From: Thermomicrobiaceae bacterium
GTDB taxonomy: Bacteria; Chloroflexota; Chloroflexia; Thermomicrobiales; Thermomicrobiaceae
Assembly (NCBI GenBank): GCA_007123655.1
Contig: SKKR01000097.1
Coordinates: 1 to 10,389, forward strand
Direction: 5' to 3'
DNA: 10,389 nt
Shown here: in pieces, positions 6,242 to 10,389 of the stretch
Layout: each line of letters starts with the position of its first letter
How positions within the stretch are numbered: the first letter of the stretch is position 1
Notes under the pieces: generated by a model
Databases searched by the model: none
What the model was told of the DNA's origin: nothing
Seen by the model: the letters and a program-made list of their open reading frames with translations, nothing else
Position numbers and translations under genes: made by a program

Positions 6242-6715
6242 ATGGTCGGGGCAGTCGTGCGACGTGAGGAACGCGAGACGCTCGCGATCGTCATCTCCCG
6301 GGTGGAACGACGGCTTGGACTGATGCTGGCATTGCTCGTGCTGGGGATAGTCGGGATCCTGGGTGGAGTGGTTGGACAGCCGGTTGTCCAGTACCTGACA
6401 GGTTCCGAACTCGAGATCTCAGCCGGCATGGAGGGAGCAGCGTGCGGTTCGCACCTGGAGTGGCAAATGGAATCACGGGAAGTCCAGGCTGGATCCCGGA
6501 TCACGGTGATCAACGATTCCACGTACTGGCAGATCCCGGTGGTGATCGAACGCGCGCAGTCAGACGGCAGCTTCAAGACGATCGCGGAGTCACCGGTACT
6601 GCGAGGAGGTGAGCGCTGGACGCAAACGCTCTGGAGAGGCGGGACATATCGGATCGTATCGGCGGACCAGACCCAGCGAGCCGCCGGTCTGGAAACGACA
6701 ATTTCGGTAGAATAG
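6242..6715 (+). CDS. Single-helix membrane protein with extracytoplasmic beta-rich domain, unknown function
   Basis: The ATG at 6242 has GGGAGG 6 bases upstream and lies 1 base after the sco stop, so translation is likely coupled. The 157-residue protein has a charged N-terminus (1-25), one membrane helix (about 26-46, LGLMLALLVLGIVGIL), and a domain of about 110 residues outside. The outer part alternates short strands: S-R-I-T-V-I-N-D-S, I-P-V-V-I-E-R, L-R-G-G-E-R-W, G-T-Y-R-I-V-S, T-T-I-S-V-E. This resembles the outline of a cupredoxin (T-V-x-N, then a Gly-turn G-x-Y, final strand), but the His/Cys/His/Met copper ligands are absent; Cys68 is the only cysteine and His71 the only histidine. 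I do not recognise the family. Position between sco and a cupredoxin suggests a part in copper handling or electron transfer. Confidence 0.75.
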   Translation: MVGAVVRREERETLAIVISRVERRLGLMLALLVLGIVGILGGVVGQPVVQYLTGSELEISAGMEGAACGSHLEWQMESREVQAGSRITVINDSTYWQIPVVIERAQSDGSFKTIAESPVLRGGERWTQTLWRGGTYRIVSADQTQRAAGLETTISVE

Positions 6716-6764
6716 ATCGGCTGCGAACGTGCAGTTGGTAGGAACTGAAAGGAAGTAAGTCTGT

Positions 6765-7157
6765 ATGGCGTTCAAGTCATATCGTTTTGTGGGATTCTCG
6801 CTGATTCTGGTGCTGGGCCTTGCCTTCGCCGCGGCGTGCAATGGCGACGACGACGCTGATGACGCTGATGACGCGGCAAACGGGAACGGATCGATTACGA
6901 TCGAGACACCGGGTATGGAGTATGACCCGGATTCGATCAGCATGAGCGAGGGCGAAGACCTGGAAGTGACGATTGACAACACGGACAATCAACTTCACAC
7001 GTTCACCATCGATGAACTCGGCATCGATCTCGAGGTCGACGCCGGTGAGTCCGACTCGGTGACTATCGAGGCGCCGGATGCCGGCGAATACGACTTCTAC
7101 TGCACGGTTCCGGGTCACCGCGAGAGCGGCCAGGAAGGCGTTCTAACGGTCGAGTAA
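6765..7157 (+). CDS. Auracyanin-like small blue copper (cupredoxin) lipoprotein
   Basis: The ATG at 6765 has AAAGGAAG about 9 bases upstream. The 130-residue product has a lipoprotein signal with F-A-A-A-C (Cys25), an Asp/Ala/Asn linker (28-42), then one cupredoxin domain. Copper ligands read as His78 (Q-L-H-T-F), Cys113 (F-Y-C-T-V-P-G-H) and His118. In auracyanin the loop is C-T-F-P-G-H-x4-M; here the position 10 residues after Cys is Gln123 (G-Q-E-G), so a Met axial ligand is replaced by Gln, as in stellacyanin. Known cupredoxins of this kind shuttle electrons between membrane complexes and soluble or anchored partners. Lying last in the nirK-sco cluster it may donate electrons to NirK. A hairpin follows the gene. 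The Gln suggests a lower redox potential than Met-ligated relatives, an inference from stellacyanin and azurin work. Confidence 0.88.
   Translation: MAFKSYRFVGFSLILVLGLAFAAACNGDDDADDADDAANGNGSITIETPGMEYDPDSISMSEGEDLEVTIDNTDNQLHTFTIDELGIDLEVDAGESDSVTIEAPDAGEYDFYCTVPGHRESGQEGVLTVE
6852..6875 (+). repeat. 9-bp tandem repeat encoding Asp-Ala-Asp tether
   Basis: GACGCTGAT is repeated head to tail (6852-6860 and 6861-6869) followed by the partial copy GACGCG. It encodes the D-A-D-D-A-D-D-A part of the cupredoxin linker. Length change by slippage would lengthen or shorten the tether without breaking the frame. Confidence 0.65.
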
Positions 7158-7192
7158 CCGGAAGCACGATTATGCACGTCCATTAAACAGCC

Positions 7193-7220
7193 TCGGCCCT
7201 ACCCGAACAGGTAGGGCCGA
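7193..7220 (+). terminator. Hairpin after the cupredoxin gene
   Basis: A perfect 11-bp stem TCGGCCCTACC (7193-7203) / GGTAGGGCCGA (7210-7220) with a 6-base loop lies 36 bases after the cupredoxin stop codon. There is no T-run after it, so it may terminate weakly or protect the 3' end of the transcript. Confidence 0.6.
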
Positions 7221-7272
7221 AACTACTCCCAGGGGTGTTAAGTTCAGGGAGGATGAGCGCTATGCTGGACTT

Positions 7273-7387
7273 ACGTTCGCGATGGGTCACACCGAACCGG
7301 TGATCGCGAACCTCCTGGCAGTCACGCCAGCAATCACCATCATCGTGCAGCTGGAACCGGTGTCGCCCGACACCGGTTCCGGTTTTT
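7273..7387 (+). ncRNA. Candidate structured small RNA or attenuator with intrinsic terminator
   Basis: Three hairpins follow one another in a gene-free stretch. The first is a 9-bp stem GTTCGCGAT (7275-7283) / ATCGCGAAC (7303-7311) with a bulge and an inner CACCG/CGGTG pair. The second is CTGGC (7315-7319) / GCCAG (7326-7330). The third is the terminator listed separately. A weak promoter-like TTAAGT-17-TATGCT (7238-7266) would start RNA near 7273, just before the first hairpin. GAACCGGTG occurs at 7294-7302 and again at 7354-7362, so the terminator's right arm could pair with either, a possible switch. No known RNA family is recognised, and the promoter is poor. A 13-codon frame from ATG 7262 with GGGAGG upstream is possible but unsupported. 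Confidence 0.45.
7353..7387 (+). terminator. Strong rho-independent terminator
   Basis: A perfect 13-bp stem GGAACCGGTGTCG (7353-7365) / CGACACCGGTTCC (7368-7380) is followed by GG and TTTTT (7383-7387). The stem is the most convincing terminator in the window. It ends no protein gene directly: the nearest upstream stop codon is about 200 bases away and already has its own hairpin, which supports a separate small transcript. Confidence 0.85.
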
Positions 7388-7525
7388 CGCATTACTGACA
7401 CTGGTACCAACGTGCCGTCTTGCGCACATGGCAGCGATAACCGCCGGGACGATATGCAGTATCCCGACGATCGTATCGCCAGTTTTCGCGGATTCTCGCA
7501 TCGCAGTAGACCGACACCAACAAAT

Positions 7526-7543
7526 GAGAACCCGAAGGTTCTC
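7526..7543. repeat. Short perfect hairpin
   Basis: GAGAACC (7526-7532) and GGTTCTC (7537-7543) enclose a 4-base CGAA loop. No T-run follows on the plus strand. It is likely to form in RNA, but its purpose is not evident. Confidence 0.5.
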
Positions 7544-7641
7544 GGAGCATGGTTGCGTCAATCTGGTGAAATGCGGGAAAATCAGGCGTCACTCTTGGCG
7601 TAGTAGCGCAGAAATACCGCCTTGATTTTGAAGGTCTGGTG

Positions 7642-7670
7642 TGTACATGTCATCCAATGAGTGGTATTCT
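7642..7670 (+). promoter_or_regulatory. Possible extended -10 promoter
   Basis: TGTACA (7642-7647, 4 of 6 to TTGACA) lies 17 bases before TATTCT (7665-7670, 4 of 6 to TATAAT), which is preceded by TGG, the extended -10 pattern. It lies in a local AT-rich dip. A transcript from about 7677 would begin with a small stem and reach the XRE gene after about 510 bases. Confidence 0.35.
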
Positions 7671-8190
7671 ATAAGTACAGACGCGTGCAATAGGTGCGTC
7701 TTGGTGCTAAAGCATAGCTTGTTTCTGGTGCCGTCAGTGCACTGCCGTCGCAATCGCGTTAGATACCTGACTCAGCAGCGATAGGCGCGACCGTGTGCAA
7801 TGTGCGGCTCATGCAAGGGAATCGTAACAACGAGCCGGGTTCCGTGCCGATTAACGATAGCGTTCGTAAGCGGAACTCTGGCATGCAATCCTCCCACGAC
7901 ATTAACGGTGCGTATGTGTTGATTGCATTTTGCCTGCAGGCTCGTTTCTGTGGCATATGAGTTGCTTGGACCGAGATGGGAAGTCGGCAGAGACAGTCGC
8001 ATTGTTCGGGCAGGTGTGAACAGCTTGATTCTCAACCCCTATGTCGCACATGCTCGCAATGCCAATCGGTACAAGGAGGTGGCTGGCGCAGAGATCATCC
8101 TGGATGAGATTGTGTGGGATCTCAGTAATCGTAACTCACCGGTAACAGCGAGAATCTGTCAGGTGCTTCAACGGAGAGGTAGTCGAATTC

Positions 8191-8574
8191 ATGGTAGCTA
8201 CGCGCGCAGGGAAACAGGCGCCGACCGAGGTTCGCCAGCGTATCGGACCGGCGATCCGAGGCCTCCGGCAGCAGCAAGGGCTCTCCCTTTCAGACCTGGC
8301 TGATCAGACAGGGATTTCGGTCTCATATCTTTCGCGCCTTGAGAAGGGCCGGAGCGTCCCATCCTTCACGCTTCTTTCCCGGCTCGGGCACGTGCTCGGT
8401 GTCGATATCGGGTACTTCGTACAGACTGAAGAAGAAGCTCAGCAGGTCGACACGGATCTCGGATTGATGCTCGAACAGAGCTCGCTTCCGAAGCATGTCT
8501 GGCCGGAGATCTTTTCACTCAGCATCGAAACCCGCAAGGCGCTTCTCAAGTTCATGCAGGACGCCACGAAGTAG
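8191..8574 (+). CDS. XRE-family helix-turn-helix regulator
   Basis: This 127-residue protein has a classical Cro/CI-type DNA-binding domain at residues 18-76: I-G-P-A-I-R-G-L-R-Q-Q-Q-G, L-A-D-Q-T-G-I-S-V-S-Y-L-S-R-L-E-K-G (recognition helix near 42-52), and P-S-F-T-L-L-S-R-L-G-H-V-L-G-V. A short C-terminal part (77-127), acidic then helical, has no cupin or peptidase domain, so a small ligand is not obvious. GGAGAGG lies 11 bases before the ATG, a little long. The gene stands alone between a long non-coding stretch and a strong terminator, with no toxin or phage gene beside it. Its targets are unknown; control of the neighbouring copper or transsulfuration genes is possible but not supported by any site seen. 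Confidence 0.85.
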   Translation: MVATRAGKQAPTEVRQRIGPAIRGLRQQQGLSLSDLADQTGISVSYLSRLEKGRSVPSFTLLSRLGHVLGVDIGYFVQTEEEAQQVDTDLGLMLEQSSLPKHVWPEIFSLSIETRKALLKFMQDATK

Positions 8575-8602
8575 TTCACATTCGGTTTCGACGATGAAAT
8601 GG

Positions 8603-8638
8603 GGACTCCCGGGGCAATCCCCGGGAGTCCGGTTTGTT
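8603..8638. terminator. Strong hairpin between convergent XRE and transsulfuration genes
   Basis: A perfect 12-bp stem GGACTCCCGGGG (8603-8614) / CCCCGGGAGTCC (8619-8630) with a CAAT loop is followed on the plus strand by GGTTTGTT and on the minus strand by CCATTTC. It lies between two convergent genes and probably serves both. Confidence 0.8.
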
Positions 8639-8693
8639 CGGATAGTGGAGACCTGGCGTGGGTCCAAGTGACAGCGTTTTTCCGGAAACGGTC

Positions 8694-9878
8694 TTAGTCG
8701 CCTCGTGCTGCTGCGCCCACCGGGGCCACTGCCGCGAGCGCCTGTTCGATGTCCTCGACCAGATCGTCAATGTGTTCGATCCCCACGGACAGGCGGATCA
8801 GGTTGTCCGCTACCTCGTGACCGGAGCCGGCCATACTGGCGTGGGTCATTTCACCCGGATGCTCGATCAGTGACTCGATACCGCCGAGGCTTTCAGCCAG
8901 CGTGAAGACGTTCGTCGTCTGGACGAATTTCCGGGCCGCTTCATAACCGCCCGCCGTGGTGAACGACACCATCCCGCCAAATCCGTTCGTCATCTGGCGT
9001 CTTGCAATCTCGTGACCAGCATGTGACTCCAGTCCCGGGTAGAACACGGTATCGACCGCGGGGCTCTCGTCGAGCATTCGAGCGATCTTCATCGCATTGG
9101 TATTGTGCTCACGCATGCGCACTGAGAGGGTCTTGATGCCTCTGAGAACCAGCCAGGAGTCGAACGGGGCAGGTACCGCGCCTGCCGCGTTCTGGTGAAA
9201 CTTCAGGGTGTCATAGACCTCTTCGTCGTTTCCAATGACCGCCCCACCAACGACGTCGCTGTGACCTCCCAGGTATTTAGTGGTGCTGTGCAGCACGAGA
9301 TCCGCTCCCAGGGACAGCGGTTTCTGGAGATATGGCGAGGCGAACGTGTTGTCGATGACCAGCCTTGCCCCGGCCCCGCGTGCGATCTCTGCCATGCCTG
9401 CGATGTCGACGATTTTCAGATACGGGTTCGTCGGCGTTTCGGCCCAGATCATTCGGGTGTTGGGCCGCACCGCGGATCTGACTGCGTCGAGATCAGTCAG
9501 GTCAACCATCGTGTATTCGAGCCCGTACCTGGCCAGCACTTTCGACACCAGGCGGTACGTTCCGCCGTAGGCATCGTCAGAGAGAATCATGTGGTCACCC
9601 GGTTCCAGCAGGTACCAGATGTTCTGTGAGCCGGCCAGCCCGGAGGCATAGCAGAGGGCCCAGTTGGCGTCTTCCAGCGCGGCGAGCGCGGTCTGAAGCG
9701 CGGTCCGCGTGGGGTTGTCACTGCGGGAGTAGTCGTAGCCCTTGTGCTTTCCGACTTCCTCCTGAGCAAAGGTCGATGTCTGATAGATTGGGGTGATCAC
9801 GGCGCCAGTCGCCGGATCAGGATCCTGACCGGCGTGAATCGCTCGTGTTTCAAAGCGCTGGGAACGGTCGTAGCTCAT
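8694..9878 (-). CDS. Cystathionine gamma-lyase / gamma-synthase (PLP enzyme)
   Basis: This 394-residue cytosolic enzyme belongs to the Cys/Met metabolism PLP family. Visible landmarks are the N-terminal T-R-A-I-H-A-G-Q, Y-x-R-x-x-N-P-T (Tyr50, Arg52, which bind the phosphate of the neighbouring subunit), Y104-G-G-T-Y-R, the I-D-N-T-F-A-S-P block with Asp176, and S-T-T-K-Y-L-G-G-H-S-D with the PLP-binding Lys201. The length is normal. The ATG at 9878 lies 6 bases after the stop of the upstream cystathionine beta-synthase gene, and the GGA of its ribosome site overlaps the end of that gene. The partner gene favours gamma-lyase (cystathionine to cysteine, reverse transsulfuration) over gamma-synthase. 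Sequence alone does not separate the two, and a related methionine gamma-lyase is less likely. Confidence 0.9.
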   Translation of the reverse strand: MSYDRSQRFETRAIHAGQDPDPATGAVITPIYQTSTFAQEEVGKHKGYDYSRSDNPTRTALQTALAALEDANWALCYASGLAGSQNIWYLLEPGDHMILSDDAYGGTYRLVSKVLARYGLEYTMVDLTDLDAVRSAVRPNTRMIWAETPTNPYLKIVDIAGMAEIARGAGARLVIDNTFASPYLQKPLSLGADLVLHSTTKYLGGHSDVVGGAVIGNDEEVYDTLKFHQNAAGAVPAPFDSWLVLRGIKTLSVRMREHNTNAMKIARMLDESPAVDTVFYPGLESHAGHEIARRQMTNGFGGMVSFTTAGGYEAARKFVQTTNVFTLAESLGGIESLIEHPGEMTHASMAGSGHEVADNLIRLSVGIEHIDDLVEDIEQALAAVAPVGAAARGD

Positions 9879-9884
9879 AAGTCT

Positions 9885-10389
9885 CTATCCTTCCTCGTCC
9901 GCGGAGCCCGCGACGAAATCGAGCAGATCGGCGCGCGTGACGATGCCGGCGAGATCGCCATCGTCGTTGACGAGCACGGCAGGAGAACCGGCAGACAGCA
10001 ATGGAAAAACGCGTTCAACTTCCTCGTCGGCGTCAACGAGCGAGAACGGAGGATCCATCACGGTACTCACCGGGTCCTTCATTGCGGATGGATGCCTGAA
10101 CACCTGATCGAGCAAAGTTCGCTCCTGCACGCTTCCGGCGACACTGTGGACCGGAATCAGCCCGTTATCCGTCGCGGCGGTCTCCCGGACCACCGGAAGC
10201 TGCGAGATCCGGTATTTCCGAAGCAAGTTGATCGCCTCTTCGACCGTCTGGTTGACACTGACGGTGACGACAGCAGGCATGTCCTCGTGACTCCGGCCAT
10301 GGATCAAGACGCGCGCTCGGGCCGGCTGCTCGAACCGGGAGAGGAACACGTTCTCCCGCATCCAGTCATCGTTATAGAGCTTGGAGAGA
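9885..10389 (-). CDS. cbs: Cystathionine beta-synthase, C-terminal CBS-domain part (5' end outside window)
   Basis: The frame stays open to the window edge: nine codons before the ATG at 10361 read L-S-K-L-Y-N-D-D-W, followed by M-R-E-N-V-F. This is the typical end of the catalytic PLP domain of cystathionine beta-synthase, so the ATG is internal. The visible 167 residues then carry two CBS motifs: V-N-Q-T-V-E-E-A-I-N-L-L-R-K-Y-R-I-S-Q-L-P-V-V and, near the end, D-A-D-E-E-V-E-R-V-F-P-L-L...A-V-L-V-N-D-D-G-D-L-A-G-I-V-T-R-A-D-L-L. Such a Bateman pair often binds an adenosyl ligand and controls activity. The enzyme condenses homocysteine with serine to cystathionine, which the next gene can cleave to cysteine. 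The start and most of the catalytic domain are not visible. Confidence 0.85.
   Translation of the reverse strand, partial: LSKLYNDDWMRENVFLSRFEQPARARVLIHGRSHEDMPAVVTVSVNQTVEEAINLLRKYRISQLPVVRETAATDNGLIPVHSVAGSVQERTLLDQVFRHPSAMKDPVSTVMDPPFSLVDADEEVERVFPLLSAGSPAVLVNDDGDLAGIVTRADLLDFVAGSADEEG

Larger units (their letters stand above)
7388..8190. other. 800-base stretch with no convincing gene
   Basis: Frames here (for example 7923-8303) lack a ribosome site and homology-like character, and that frame overlaps the XRE gene. No tRNA-like TTC-purine arm or known RNA is seen. Base composition drops locally: 23 G/C of 60 in 7621-7680, well below the coding regions. Contents that can be pointed to are a short hairpin (7526-7543), a promoter-like site (7642-7670), a stem AGACGC/GCGTCT (7679-7684 / 7696-7701) just after it, and the palindrome CAGTGCACTG (7735-7744). 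It may be a long untranslated leader, an unknown RNA, or decayed sequence. Confidence 0.5.

Noticed and set aside
7262..7303. 13-codon frame that could be a leader peptide of the candidate RNA
   Set aside because: A GGGAGG is nearby, but there is no regulatory run of one codon type and no gene after the terminator to be controlled; kept only as a remark under the RNA.
7923..8303. 126-codon plus-strand frame before the XRE gene
   Set aside because: It overlaps the first third of the well-supported XRE gene, has no ribosome site, and turns into an Arg/Pro/Ala-rich shadow of that gene.
1..10389. CRISPR array, tRNA, rRNA, insertion sequence or prophage
   Set aside because: No regularly spaced repeats, no tRNA TTC-arm pattern, no rRNA-like stretch, and no transposase, integrase or phage structural gene is seen in any frame.

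Overview
The window reads as chromosomal DNA of a GC-rich bacterium, most likely a member of the Chloroflexota close to Thermomicrobia/Sphaerobacter. Three things point there. One secreted protein carries the RTWMWGP...VQYFDKSRMEI pattern that I recall from Thermomicrobia-type genomes. One small blue copper protein has the C-T-x-P-G-H-x4 loop of auracyanin. Several predicted lipoproteins have short Asp-rich tethers. This placement rests on family memory, not on a search.

Layout. At 2-958 is the 3' part of a gene for a chain of at least three RidA/YjgF domains. It is followed by a 470-base gene-free stretch with two long imperfect palindromes of dispersed-repeat (REP-like) character. A small antibiotic-biosynthesis-monooxygenase-fold (ABM) gene (1428-1724, minus) diverges from a secreted GerMN-domain protein (1991-3301, plus). 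A hairpin separates the latter from a convergent small lipoprotein gene (3403-3975, minus). A 339-base divergent regulatory region then leads into a copper and nitrogen-oxide cluster on the plus strand. It comprises a Tat-exported, lipid-anchored copper nitrite reductase (nirK, 4315-5439), a nested hairpin, a Sco-type copper chaperone (5575-6240), a one-helix membrane protein of unknown function (6242-6715) and an auracyanin-like cupredoxin lipoprotein (6765-7157).

After the cluster there is about 1 kb without a convincing protein gene. Its first part holds a compact series of hairpins ending in a very good intrinsic terminator (about 7273-7387), a candidate small RNA or attenuator. Its second part holds a possible promoter and nothing else I recognise, and ends at a solitary XRE-type regulator (8191-8574). 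A strong hairpin terminator lies between this gene and a convergent minus-strand operon that encodes the C-terminal CBS-domain part of a cystathionine beta-synthase (cut by the window edge) followed by a cystathionine gamma-lyase/synthase: a reverse transsulfuration pair.

How the genes may work together. NirK reduces nitrite to NO on the outer face of the membrane, Sco can deliver copper, and the small cupredoxin can carry electrons, so 4315-7157 looks like an extracytoplasmic copper-dependent nitrite reduction module. Its two unusual parts are the uncharacterised membrane protein coupled to Sco and the Gln that replaces Met at the expected axial copper-ligand position of the cupredoxin. No NO reductase, cytochrome or dedicated NO-responsive regulator is visible in the window.
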